DNA of 64,000 nt from a virus. Position 1 is the first letter of the stretch. Each line of letters begins with the position of its first letter. This document shows positions 32,492 through 39,911 of this stretch, piece by piece. Made by a program: the position numbers and the translations under genes. Below the pieces are notes generated by a model. It was not told where the DNA came from and made no database searches. It was given only the letters and a program-made list of their open reading frames with translations. The DNA lies in IMG/VR virus record IMGVR_UViG_3300022912_000005, positions 1-64,000 of that record. One strand, given 5' to 3'.

Positions 32492-34288
32492 ATGTCAACA
32501 GAAAAAGTATTATCACCAGGGGTATTTATTAATGAAATCGATAAATCGTACATCCCATCAGCTCCAATTGCTGTTGGTGCGGCTATTATAGGACCTACAG
32601 TAAAAGGACCAGCAATGGTTCCTATCAATGTAAGTTCATATGGCGAATTTGTTCAAATATTCGGTGATACATTCAAAAGTGGTAGTGGATATTACCAATT
32701 TTTAACATCACATACAGCAGAACATTATCTAAAACATAGTGGAAAATTAACGGTAATAAGAACATTGGCTGGTTCATATACAGGGGCAACAGCTAGAGTA
32801 CCAATAAATGGAAGTACAGTGGGAGCCGCCTATCAAAACATAACTAGTGCATCATTTACATTGAATACCATATCAGATGGTGCTATTATGAATAGTAGCT
32901 CATCATTAAAAACTGACAATTTATTGGATTCTGGTTCTGCACATAATATTCAATGGGAAATATCTAACAGAAACAACAGTAAAGGTACATTCTCATTATT
33001 GATTAGAAAAGGTGATGATAGAAATAATAGAAAACAAATTTTAGAATCATGGAGTAATTTAACATTAGACCCAAATTCTAATAACTATATTTCTAAAATA
33101 ATTGGTGATCAAGATGCTACAATTGGTGGTTCTGGAACTACTGATGTTTATTTAACATACACTGGATCATATGCAAATAGTTCTAAATATGTATGGGTAT
33201 CAGGTGTTAAAACTACAATTGATTATTTAGATGAAAATGGTAATGTTAGACTAGCTTCATTATCAGCATCATTGCCAAATGTTGGTAGTGGTTCGTTTGC
33301 AGGTGGAACGAATGGATATTGTGGAACAACAGTTGCACCAGGTGGATTTACATTCACAGCATCATCTAATAATTTCTATGAAAATATTAATTCAACAAAT
33401 ACTCAAGGATTTGATATGGGTACAGGAGATAATGGTAAAACATCATACGAAGATGCTATATATATGTTAGCAAATTCAGATGAATATAATATTAATTTAT
33501 TAATGATACCTGGACTTATTGATGGTGAAGCCAATCATAATGCAGTCGTTACAAAAGCGATTGAAATGGTAGAAGGTAGAGGTGATTGTTTCTTATTGGT
33601 TGATCCTGTTATTCATAATAGTTCAATTACAACTGTAACAACTGAAGCCGCTACTAGAAATAGTAGTTATACTGCTATGTATTGGCCTTGGCTTAAAATT
33701 GCTGATAATGCATTGGGAAAAAATGTCAATGTACCAGCATCAGTAGTTATTCCAGGAGTATTTGCATTCAATGATAAGATTGCTCATCCTTGGTTTGTAC
33801 CAGGTGGACTGAATAGAGGTGGATTAGATGTAGTTGGTATTGAAAGAAAACTACGACAGTCAAATAGAGATGATTTATATGATGCTAATGTTAATCCTAT
33901 TGCATCATTCCCAGGACAAGGGATTTCTGTTTGGGGTCAAAAAACATTACAGAAAAAAGCATCAGCTTTAGATAGAATCAATGTAAGACGATTATTGATA
34001 TTTGTTAAGAAGTTTATTACAAATGTGAGTAGAACAATTGAGTTTGAACCAAATTCAATAGCTACACGAAATAGATTTTTAAATATTGTTAATCCATTCT
34101 TAGAGCAAATCAAAGCTAATGAAGGATTAAATGAGTTTAGAGTAATTATGGATGATACGAACAATCCACCAGAATTACAAGATAGAAACATATTATATGG
34201 TCAAGTGGTATTAAATCCAACACGATCAATTGAATTCATTTTGTTAGATTTCAGTGTTGAACCTACAGGGGCGAATTTTGATTCATAA
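32492..34288 (+). CDS. Tail sheath protein (T4 gp18-like)
   Basis: 598 aa (T4: 659). Starts STEKVLSPGVFINEIDKS, the classic sheath N-terminus, followed by GAAIIGPTVKGPAMVPINVS and SGKLTVIRTLAG. The C-terminal domain has ISVWGQKTLQKKASALDRIN, VRRLLIFVKKFITNVSRTIE and NILYGQVVLNPTRSIEFILL, the conserved assembly core with exchange strands. Ends DFSVEPTGANFDS. Forms the contractile outer tube. Confidence 0.95.
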   Translation: MSTEKVLSPGVFINEIDKSYIPSAPIAVGAAIIGPTVKGPAMVPINVSSYGEFVQIFGDTFKSGSGYYQFLTSHTAEHYLKHSGKLTVIRTLAGSYTGATARVPINGSTVGAAYQNITSASFTLNTISDGAIMNSSSSLKTDNLLDSGSAHNIQWEISNRNNSKGTFSLLIRKGDDRNNRKQILESWSNLTLDPNSNNYISKIIGDQDATIGGSGTTDVYLTYTGSYANSSKYVWVSGVKTTIDYLDENGNVRLASLSASLPNVGSGSFAGGTNGYCGTTVAPGGFTFTASSNNFYENINSTNTQGFDMGTGDNGKTSYEDAIYMLANSDEYNINLLMIPGLIDGEANHNAVVTKAIEMVEGRGDCFLLVDPVIHNSSITTVTTEAATRNSSYTAMYWPWLKIADNALGKNVNVPASVVIPGVFAFNDKIAHPWFVPGGLNRGGLDVVGIERKLRQSNRDDLYDANVNPIASFPGQGISVWGQKTLQKKASALDRINVRRLLIFVKKFITNVSRTIEFEPNSIATRNRFLNIVNPFLEQIKANEGLNEFRVIMDDTNNPPELQDRNILYGQVVLNPTRSIEFILLDFSVEPTGANFDS

Positions 34289-34331
34289 TGAATAATAACA
34301 TGAAAATATATAATATAAACGGAGAAAAATA

Positions 34332-34820
34332 ATGGCTGATATATTAAGTGCAAATGAGATGTTTTACACACCATTTGAACCAAAATTACAGAATAGATTT
34401 GTTTTACAAATTGATGGAATACCATCATATTTAGTTAAGGGTGTTGCAAGACCTTCATTTAATTTTGAAGAAGTTGTAATTAATCACATGAATATCAAAC
34501 GATATGTTAAAGGTAAGATTGAATGGCAACCTATTTCAGTTACTTTATATGAAGCAATTGAACCATCAGCAGCCGCATCTGTTATGGATTGGATAAAATT
34601 ACATCATGAATCATCAACTGGTAGAGATGGATACAGTGATTTCTACAAGAAAGATATTTCATTATTGTTGATTGGTCCTCCAGGAGATAAAGTTGAAGAG
34701 TGGACATTCAAAGGTGCATGGATTCAAGATTGTAATTTTGGTGATTTATCATTAGATTCAAGTGATCCAGTAGAAATTGAGATGTCGCTTCGGTACGATT
34801 ATGCGAATTTAACGTATTGA
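34332..34820 (+). CDS. Tail tube protein (T4 gp19-like)
   Basis: 162 aa, matching gp19 (163). FEPKLQNRFVLQIDGIPSYL, VARPSFNFEEVVINHMNIKR, WQPISVTLYEAIEPSAA and WTFKGAWIQDCNFGDLSLDS show the single-domain tube fold; SS after position ~130 ends with a beta strand (EIEMSLRYDYANLTY). Follows the sheath by 43 bases with its own GGAG. Hexamers stack inside the sheath. Confidence 0.93.
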   Translation: MADILSANEMFYTPFEPKLQNRFVLQIDGIPSYLVKGVARPSFNFEEVVINHMNIKRYVKGKIEWQPISVTLYEAIEPSAAASVMDWIKLHHESSTGRDGYSDFYKKDISLLLIGPPGDKVEEWTFKGAWIQDCNFGDLSLDSSDPVEIEMSLRYDYANLTY

Positions 34821-34834
34821 TTAGGAGTTGAACA

Positions 34835-35134
34835 ATGAAATTAACAGAATCAAAACTAAGAGAAATCATCAAAGAAGAAATTCAAAAGTTGAATGAAGGT
34901 GGTGGTAAACAATCTATTGTAGAACTTGAAACAATGAAAGGTAGTATTACTAATCATATATTGAATATGCGTAAAAAAGAGGCAAGTCAACTACAAGGGG
35001 TGATTAAATATTCTTTAAAGGCAATGAAACAATCAGATATAGAAAAATGGGAAAAAGTGGAATATCAAGGGGTGATAAAAGATGCTGAGTTTAGATTGGC
35101 TTGGATTAACAAGGATATTAAACGATTATCGTAA
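34835..35134 (+). CDS. Leader-family protein, small helical cargo (99 aa)
   Basis: SD TTAGGAGTTGAACA. Leader MKLTESKLREIIKEEIQ-KLNE/GGGKQS. The ~78-residue cargo is helical (VELETMKGSITNHILNMRKK, LQGVIKYSLKAMKQSDIEKW). First of three consecutive leader genes behind the tube gene. Function unknown. Confidence 0.62.
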   Translation: MKLTESKLREIIKEEIQKLNEGGGKQSIVELETMKGSITNHILNMRKKEASQLQGVIKYSLKAMKQSDIEKWEKVEYQGVIKDAEFRLAWINKDIKRLS

Positions 35135-35162
35135 TCAAAAATTAAATTTCTAGGAGCAAACA

Positions 35163-35501
35163 ATGAAAATTACAAAAACAAAACTAAGAAATATCATCAA
35201 AGAAGAATTATTGAATGAAGCTAAACAAACTGATGCAGGAAAATATTTAGCAGATAGAGACATGGAAGATACTGTTGAAGAGGCGGCTGATGAGTTATTT
35301 GAATTGATTAATTCAGAAGTACTTAAATCTATACAGAAGGTTGTTAATACTGCCACTAAAAAGATACATTCAAAACATAAAATAAATAGATATGACGCTG
35401 TGCAGGTAAATAAGGCTTTTATAAGAAAATTTCATGATAATAAAAAGATTACAGATAAAACTGGTACTGATGTTATAACGAAAATATTTGATTATATTTA
35501 A
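35163..35501 (+). CDS. Leader-family protein, helical cargo (112 aa)
   Basis: SD CTAGGAGCAAACA. Leader MKITKTKLRNIIKEELLNE/AKQTD, a shorter 19-residue version with the L-N-E site. Cargo: KYLADRDMEDTVEEAADELF, SIQKVVNTATKKIHSKHKIN and FIRKFHDNKKITDKTG. Helical, mixed charge; no family recognised. Confidence 0.6.
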   Translation: MKITKTKLRNIIKEELLNEAKQTDAGKYLADRDMEDTVEEAADELFELINSEVLKSIQKVVNTATKKIHSKHKINRYDAVQVNKAFIRKFHDNKKITDKTGTDVITKIFDYI

Positions 35502-35514
35502 TAGGAGTTGAACA

Positions 35515-35787
35515 ATGAAACTTACAGAAACAAAACTAAGACAGATCATCAAAGAAGAATTATTGAATGAGGAATATTTCTATAATATTTCGTTTAATTG
35601 GAACAGTATTGTATCGGAATATATGAAATGGGAAAAGGCATCGTTTGATAATTATTCAGAAATGGAAAATGCAAAAAACACTGATGAAGGTTGGAATACA
35701 AAAGATGCAAAAGTTGAAATTCTAGAAGAACTATTATCTGAATTGCAGAAAAAATCAAAACGAAAAGATAAAATTAAAATAAGTTAA
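35515..35787 (+). CDS. Leader-family protein, small cargo (90 aa)
   Basis: SD ATAGGAGTTGAACA, identical to that of the gene at 34835. Leader MKLTETKLRQIIKEELLNE/EYFYN. Cargo ~71 residues, aromatic then acidic (NISFNWNSIVSEYMKWEKAS, DAKVEILEELLSELQKKSKR). Function unknown. Confidence 0.6.
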   Translation: MKLTETKLRQIIKEELLNEEYFYNISFNWNSIVSEYMKWEKASFDNYSEMENAKNTDEGWNTKDAKVEILEELLSELQKKSKRKDKIKIS

Positions 35788-35803
35788 AATAAAGGGTCAT
35801 AAT

Positions 35804-36352
35804 ATGGCAAGACAAACAAAGAAGAACAAAAAAGCATCAGCTGAAACTAAAGCAACTGATGCACCAAAAACGTTAAAAGATAATATCATTGATGCTAAGA
35901 AAAAAGCACATGAAGAATTAATATCTGATGATTCAAGATCAAAAAAAGATTTATCATTTGTTGATAACCCAAAAACGGATGTAGAGGAGGTAATAACACC
36001 AGAAGCACCAACACATAATTTCGATAATTTTAATATGCATAAATATGAATATACTCATAGCATAACAGGATATCTTAAAGATGTTGATGTTGGTGACGGT
36101 GATTTAATCGGTGCATTCATTAATGATGAAAATCGTGGTTTTGAGACATGGAAGTTATTCCCACCAACTGGTGATAAATTATTTATGATAACTGCATATT
36201 CACATGAATTGTGGTACATGAGAACATTCAAATTTAAATATTACAGTGCTAAAGAAAATAAAGTATATGATCTACGTACTGAAATATTATTAACCAAAGC
36301 TAATATGATAAAAGGTACACCAGAAGTTCCAGTGATATTTGAATTGGATTAG
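35804..36352 (+). CDS. Tail-associated protein with an extracellular-type beta module (182 aa)
   Basis: Residues 1-65 are Lys/Ala/Asp-rich and disordered. Residues ~70-182 form a beta module: HKYEYTHSITGYLKDVDVGD, GDLIGAFINDENRGFETWKL, LFMITAYSHELWYMRTFKFK and YYSAKENKVYDL. The 'GD-x-I-G-A-F-x-x-x-E-x-R-G ... F-K-x-Y-x-A' layout is one I associate with surface proteins of Bacteroidetes and related groups. Placement between the tube gene cluster and a peptidoglycan peptidase suggests a tail tip or fibre role, but this is inference. Confidence 0.5.
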   Translation: MARQTKKNKKASAETKATDAPKTLKDNIIDAKKKAHEELISDDSRSKKDLSFVDNPKTDVEEVITPEAPTHNFDNFNMHKYEYTHSITGYLKDVDVGDGDLIGAFINDENRGFETWKLFPPTGDKLFMITAYSHELWYMRTFKFKYYSAKENKVYDLRTEILLTKANMIKGTPEVPVIFELD

Positions 36353-36374
36353 ATTAGGTAAATGAGTTAGAACA

Positions 36375-36917
36375 ATGAATTTAAATCAGCAACTTACACC
36401 AAATTTTAAATACTATGAAATGGTCCGAAGTGATACTGCTACCAGATTTGGTATCGATAATATACCAGTAGATGAATATATAGTTAACTTCACTACATTA
36501 TGCAAATGTGTATTAGAGCGTATCAGATCAAATTACAAAAGACCGTGGAATAAACATTATATTAAAGTATTAAGTGGTTATCGGAACAATGCTCTTAATA
36601 TTCGAGTAGGGAGCACGAATACGAAATCACAACACAAGTTTGGTGAGGCTGCTGATTTTAAAGTTAAAGGAATTGATGTAAATGATGTGTTCAAATGGAC
36701 AATATTCAGTGACATTGATTTTGATCAAATAATATCAGAATTTGTATCAGAGGATGGTAGAGAAGGATGGATACACATATCTTATAAACGAAATGGTATT
36801 AATCGAAATAAAGTATCAATAGCCAAAAAGATATTGCCAATGGGTAGTAAGAAGTTAATAACAAAATATTATCACTTTAAGAGAAGTGACATTTTAAAGG
36901 GAAAGATAATACTGTAA
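36375..36917 (+). CDS. Peptidase M15-type cell-wall hydrolase (180 aa)
   Basis: Zinc ligands visible as SQHKFGEAADF (His87, Asp94) and GWIHIS (His134), with ISEF providing a Glu (122). LSGYRNNALNIRVGS is the conserved substrate loop. The fold is that of M15_3 D-Ala-D-Ala carboxypeptidases used by phages as endolysins or tail-associated murein hydrolases. The C-terminal ~45 residues (INRNKVSIAKKILPMGSKKL...) extend beyond the catalytic domain and are repeated as a broken copy at 37391-37547. Location among tail genes favours a tail role, but lysis is possible since no other endolysin is seen here. Confidence 0.8.
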   Translation: MNLNQQLTPNFKYYEMVRSDTATRFGIDNIPVDEYIVNFTTLCKCVLERIRSNYKRPWNKHYIKVLSGYRNNALNIRVGSTNTKSQHKFGEAADFKVKGIDVNDVFKWTIFSDIDFDQIISEFVSEDGREGWIHISYKRNGINRNKVSIAKKILPMGSKKLITKYYHFKRSDILKGKIIL

Positions 36918-37009
36918 TGAATTACTATGTATATACATTAAAAGACCCAATAAAATATAAAGAATATGTTGATAGACGAAATGTAACTAGATTTAAAAAG
37001 AAAGTATGA
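36917..37009 (+). CDS. 30-residue ORF resembling the start of a GIY-YIG endonuclease
   Basis: ATG overlaps the peptidase stop (TAATG). Encodes MNYYVYTLKDPIKYKEYVDR then RNVTRFKKKV. The first ten residues look like the 'YYVY-x-L-x-D-P' opening of GIY-YIG nucleases, then the sequence stops. It may be a remnant of a homing endonuclease or a chance match. Confidence 0.25.
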   Translation: MNYYVYTLKDPIKYKEYVDRRNVTRFKKKV

Positions 37010-37014
37010 ATAAT

Positions 37015-37362
37015 ATGAAATTAACAGAATCAAAATTAAGAAAGATCATCAAAGAAGAAATTCAAAAATTGAATGAAGCTAATTCATTTATTAAACTGAA
37101 TTTTAATTCACATAAAAAGCATAACCCTAGTGTTGATATACTTGAGGGTTATATAAACTCAGATGCAAAGATAACATATTATATTAATATAAAGGGTAAA
37201 GATATTGGCAATGAGGGTATGGAGTATTACACTGGACCAAATTATGTAAGTGGAGCATCAGGTAAAAGTTTTTCAAGGCATTTTACAGTAGATAAAATAC
37301 CAAGCAAATATAAAAACATGTGGCTTGAATTGAAAAAAATATATGAAAAGAAATATAAATAA
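37015..37362 (+). CDS. Leader-family protein, unknown cargo (115 aa)
   Basis: ATG at 37015 (an ATG six or nine bases earlier is possible). Leader MKLTESKLRKIIKEEIQ-KLNE/ANSFIK. Cargo of ~94 residues, beta-rich (SFIKLNFNSHKKHNPSVDIL, AKITYYINIKGKDIGNEGME) with a helical C-terminus (KNMWLELKKIYEKKYK). Flanked by the peptidase gene and its duplicated 3' fragment, so this cassette appears to have been inserted at a recombination point. Confidence 0.6.
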   Translation: MKLTESKLRKIIKEEIQKLNEANSFIKLNFNSHKKHNPSVDILEGYINSDAKITYYINIKGKDIGNEGMEYYTGPNYVSGASGKSFSRHFTVDKIPSKYKNMWLELKKIYEKKYK

Positions 37363-37367
37363 TATTA

Positions 37368-37547
37368 GAGTTTTATGATTCTACAACAAAGAGTGGATGG
37401 ATTCATATATCTTATAAACGAAATGGTATTAATCGAAATAAGGTGTCCGTAGCCAAAAAGATATTACCAATGGGTAGTAAGAAGTTAATAACAAAATATT
37501 ATCATTTTAAAAGAGGTGATATTTTGAAAGGAAATGTAATAATATGA
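37368..37547 (+). pseudogene. Broken 3' copy of an M15 peptidase gene
   Basis: From about 37391 the bases align with 36761-36917 (offset 630) at high identity, and in frame they encode SGWIHISYKRNGINRNKVS then VAKKILPMGSKKLITKYYHF and KRGDILKGNVII before TGA at 37545-37547. Upstream codons EFYDSTTK fit a different M15 sequence (original: EFVSEDGRE), so this is the tail of a diverged paralogue, not an exact copy. No start codon, and the zinc His87/Asp94 part is absent. Most base differences are synonymous, so the parent copy was recently functional. Confidence 0.8.
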
Positions 37548-37912
37548 AACTTACAGAATCAAAATTAAGAGAAATCATCAAAGAAGAAATTCAGAAGTTG
37601 AATGAAGGTGCAACACAATTAGGTCAGTTTGTAAATGCTAATAGTGAAGCAAAAATAGAAAAATGGTTTAAGACTATGCAAAAAAAAGATGCTAAACAAT
37701 ATGGTAAAAATCCATATGGTGCTAATTGGACTAGTTTTGATGGAATAGAAATTGTATATGGTAAAACATTTTCAGATTCAAAACAAGACAGAAAAAAAGC
37801 ATTCGATTATATAACGAATAATTCTGAAAAATATGGGCCTGCTTTGGCTGTACGTATAGTATCAAATGGTAAGCCGTTTGGATATGCTATTGGTGGTTGG
37901 GTAGCAGAGTAA
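37544..37912 (+). CDS. Leader-family protein, unknown cargo (122 aa)
   Basis: ATG overlaps the TGA of the broken peptidase copy. Leader MKLTESKLREIIKEEIQ-KLNE/GATQLG. Cargo ~101 residues, alpha/beta: FVNANSEAKIEKWFKTMQKK, NPYGANWTSFDGIEIVYGKT, AFDYITNNSEKYGPALAVRI then VSNGKPFGYAIGGWVAE. No family recognised. SD AAAGGAAATGTAA. Confidence 0.62.
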   Translation: MKLTESKLREIIKEEIQKLNEGATQLGQFVNANSEAKIEKWFKTMQKKDAKQYGKNPYGANWTSFDGIEIVYGKTFSDSKQDRKKAFDYITNNSEKYGPALAVRIVSNGKPFGYAIGGWVAE

Positions 37913-37918
37913 AATATT

Positions 37919-38308
37919 ATGAAACTCAAAACAATATTAGCAGAAAATGTTATCAATGAGACTCTTAATACTGATGGTGTTATAAAGAGAACATTAGTAA
38001 ATCAAATATATAAACAAATTGGCCCAATAACTAAAGGCTTTTTTAGAGACAATGCATGGCAAGGAATTCATAAAGTATTTGATAAATTCTCAACATTAGG
38101 ATTAGATTATAGTATAACAGATTCCTATTATGGTAATCATAAGCACGACAATACAATGCCAATGGAAAGAAAACGTTGGTTCTTTGAGATAGAGCTTACA
38201 AATAAACGAGGTAGACCTGATAAGATAAAAGGTGTAATGACAGCCGCTGGTGCAGGCACACTTGATGATCCATTAGATAAATATGATATAACAGTTGTTA
38301 TGTCGTAA
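37919..38308 (+). CDS. Protein with divergent targeting-type leader (129 aa)
   Basis: Starts six bases after the previous stop. N-terminus MKLKTILAENVINE/TLNTDG ends in I-N-E, a shorter leader version. Cargo: VKRTLVNQIYKQIGPITKG-type helix (IKRTLVNQIYKQIGPITKGF), DYSITDSYYGNHKHDNTMPM, KRWFFEIELTNKRGRPDKIK and a beta end YDITVVMS. Resembles an alpha/beta protein related in style to the cargo at 27879; function unknown. Confidence 0.57.
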   Translation: MKLKTILAENVINETLNTDGVIKRTLVNQIYKQIGPITKGFFRDNAWQGIHKVFDKFSTLGLDYSITDSYYGNHKHDNTMPMERKRWFFEIELTNKRGRPDKIKGVMTAAGAGTLDDPLDKYDITVVMS

Positions 38309-38322
38309 GGAGAAATTAGAAT

Positions 38323-38604
38323 ATGAAACTAACAGAATCAAAACTAAGAGAAATTATAAAAGAAGAAATTCAAAAGTTGAAAGAAAACTCAGCATATTTG
38401 CCATTAAAATCTAATCGTTATTTTTATAATAAACGAGATGATAAAACATTAAAAATAGTATCAGTTGATGGTGATGATATAGGTGTACAATATTATGATT
38501 ATAAGACAAAAAAGCCAACTGGAAAACAAGTACATTATAATAAATCTGAAGTAGATTATTGGATTAAAAAAGGTGCATGGTCAGTATACAAACAGAAATT
38601 TTAA
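38323..38604 (+). CDS. Leader-family protein, small beta cargo (93 aa)
   Basis: SD AAGGAGAAATTAGAAT. Leader MKLTESKLREIIKEEIQ-KLKE/NSAYLP (L-K-E). The ~72-residue cargo looks like an SH3-type barrel (YFYNKRDDKTLKIVSVDGDD, IGVQYYDYKTKKPTGKQVHY, VDYWIKKGAWSVYKQKF). Function unknown. Confidence 0.62.
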   Translation: MKLTESKLREIIKEEIQKLKENSAYLPLKSNRYFYNKRDDKTLKIVSVDGDDIGVQYYDYKTKKPTGKQVHYNKSEVDYWIKKGAWSVYKQKF

Positions 38605-38617
38605 TAGGGGGTATAGT

Positions 38618-38905
38618 ATGAAATTAACAGAATCAAAATTAAGAAAAATCATCAAAGAAGAAATTCAGAAGTTGAATGAAGCTAATAAATTTAGTGTATA
38701 TGTTCAGAAATATACATCATCTAACTATGATGAGTATGATCCTGATAGGGGTAAAACGTTTCCAAAACTTGATTACAAGGAGTTTGAAACTAAACCTGAA
38801 GCAAATAAATATAAACGTCAATTATTGAAAAAGTATAATATGAATAAACACTATAATAATGGAATTAATTTTAAAAAACAACTTGAATTATTCACTAATT
38901 ATTAA
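38618..38905 (+). CDS. Leader-family protein, small cargo (95 aa)
   Basis: ATG at 38618 behind AGGGGGTATAGT; upstream in-frame ATG at 38573 lies inside the previous gene. Leader MKLTESKLRKIIKEEIQ-KLNE/ANKFSV. Cargo ~74 residues: SVYVQKYTSSNYDEYDPDRG, KLDYKEFETKPEANKYKRQL; a small domain with a strand and a Lys/Tyr-rich helix. Last leader-family gene in the window with the full leader. Confidence 0.62.
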   Translation: MKLTESKLRKIIKEEIQKLNEANKFSVYVQKYTSSNYDEYDPDRGKTFPKLDYKEFETKPEANKYKRQLLKKYNMNKHYNNGINFKKQLELFTNY

Positions 38906-38929
38906 AAAAAAAATAAATAAGAGGTCACA

Positions 38930-39682
38930 ATGACAGAAAACACGTTTCCAACAGAATTCATAGAGTTACCAAGCCAAGGATTAGTATATCCAAAAAGTAG
39001 TCCATTAAGTACAGGTAAAATTGAATTAAAATTTCCAACAGCAAGAGAAGAAGATATATTATCAAGCAACAGTTTAATAAAAAATGGAACTGTTATTGAG
39101 AAATTTATGGATTCATTAATTGTTGATAAGAAAATAAAAGCTACTGAATTAATTGGTGGTGATTCTGATGTAGTATTAATATCAGCTAGAGTATTGGCAT
39201 ATGGTCCAAAATATGAGACAGAGATCAGTATTCCAGGTGAAGGTAAGATTAAACACGTATTCAATTTAACTGAATGTGAATTTAAACCACTACCAGATGA
39301 TGTAAAATATAACAATAAAAATGAATTTAAATTTACATTACCACAATCAAAATCAGTTATCACATTCAAACTATTAACATACGGTGAAAGTGAATTAGTT
39401 GAAAAAAGAATAAAGACCATCACTAAGAAAACTGGAATGAGTGTATCACCTACAGTCACAACTAGATTAAAAGAGGCTATAATTGCAATAGATGGTAATG
39501 CTGATAGATCAACTGTATATTCAGCAATTGATAATATGTTAGCTATTGATTCATTAGAGTTAAGAAAAGAGATTCAAAGGGTTACACCAATATTAAATAC
39601 AGAATATATTATAGAAGTTGGAGGTGAAGACGTTACGGTAACATTGCCAATAGCGTTGGACTTTTTTTGGCCCAACATCTAA
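38930..39682 (+). CDS. Baseplate hub / tail assembly protein (T4 gp26-like), probably frameshifted
   Basis: 250 aa in the zero frame. FPTEFIELPSQGLVYPKSSP, KIELKFPTAREEDILSSNSL and IKNGTVIEKFMDSLIVDKKI are characteristic of gp26-like baseplate hub proteins of T4-like and cyanophage genomes. It ends ALDFFWPNI at a stop 14 bases after a run of seven Ts (39662-39668). A second open frame in +1 continues from the T-run for 62 codons with sequence typical of tail assembly chaperones (see next entry), so a +1 ribosomal frameshift or an indel is likely. SD AAGAGGTCACA. Confidence 0.75.
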   Translation: MTENTFPTEFIELPSQGLVYPKSSPLSTGKIELKFPTAREEDILSSNSLIKNGTVIEKFMDSLIVDKKIKATELIGGDSDVVLISARVLAYGPKYETEISIPGEGKIKHVFNLTECEFKPLPDDVKYNNKNEFKFTLPQSKSVITFKLLTYGESELVEKRIKTITKKTGMSVSPTVTTRLKEAIIAIDGNADRSTVYSAIDNMLAIDSLELRKEIQRVTPILNTEYIIEVGGEDVTVTLPIALDFFWPNI

Positions 39683-39857
39683 TCTGACAATAAATGCCCA
39701 TAGTGAAATATTTGATCTAGTATACTATGGGCATTTTACACAGTCAGATGCATATAATATGCCAATCAACATAAGAAGGTTTTATTTAAATCGATTGATC
39801 ACATCGAAAAAAACAGAACAAGAATCTATAGATAACTTGAATAAAAAACAGAAGTAA
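39669..39857 (+). CDS. +1-frame extension of the hub/chaperone gene (62 codons)
   Basis: No start codon near its beginning. Reads (in +1) GPTSNLTINAHSEIFDLVYY then GHFTQSDAYNMPINIRRFYL and NRLITSKKTEQESIDNLNKK-QK, ending TAA at 39855-39857. The 'F-x-x-x-D-x-Y-x-M-P-x-x-x-R-R-F-Y-L-x-x-L' pattern is common to C-terminal parts of phage baseplate/tail chaperones, so it is real coding sequence. Slip sites: TTT-TTT-T at 39662-39668, or CCC-A at 39671-39674; both allow re-pairing in +1. Confidence 0.7.
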   Translation, partial: GPTSNLTINAHSEIFDLVYYGHFTQSDAYNMPINIRRFYLNRLITSKKTEQESIDNLNKKQK

Positions 39858-39859
39858 CC

Positions 39860-39875
39860 TATATTTATTTATATA
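39860..39875 (+). promoter_or_regulatory. Candidate phage promoter motif (TATATTTATTTATATA)
   Basis: Begins three bases after the end of the +1-frame extension and lies 37 bases before the GTG at 39912. Preceded by CAGAAGTAACC, matching the AAGTA-x-x seen upstream of other copies. Confidence 0.55.
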
Positions 39876-39911
39876 CAAACAAATAAAGTTTATTCATAGG
39901 AGAATACGATT

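Noticed and set aside
17423-38905. CRISPR-like or tandem repeat array suggested by the repeated ~60-base leader DNA
   Set aside because: The repeats are always at gene starts in frame behind ribosome binding sites, with variable-length coding 'spacers' of 200-700 bases, so they are protein-coding leaders, not an array.
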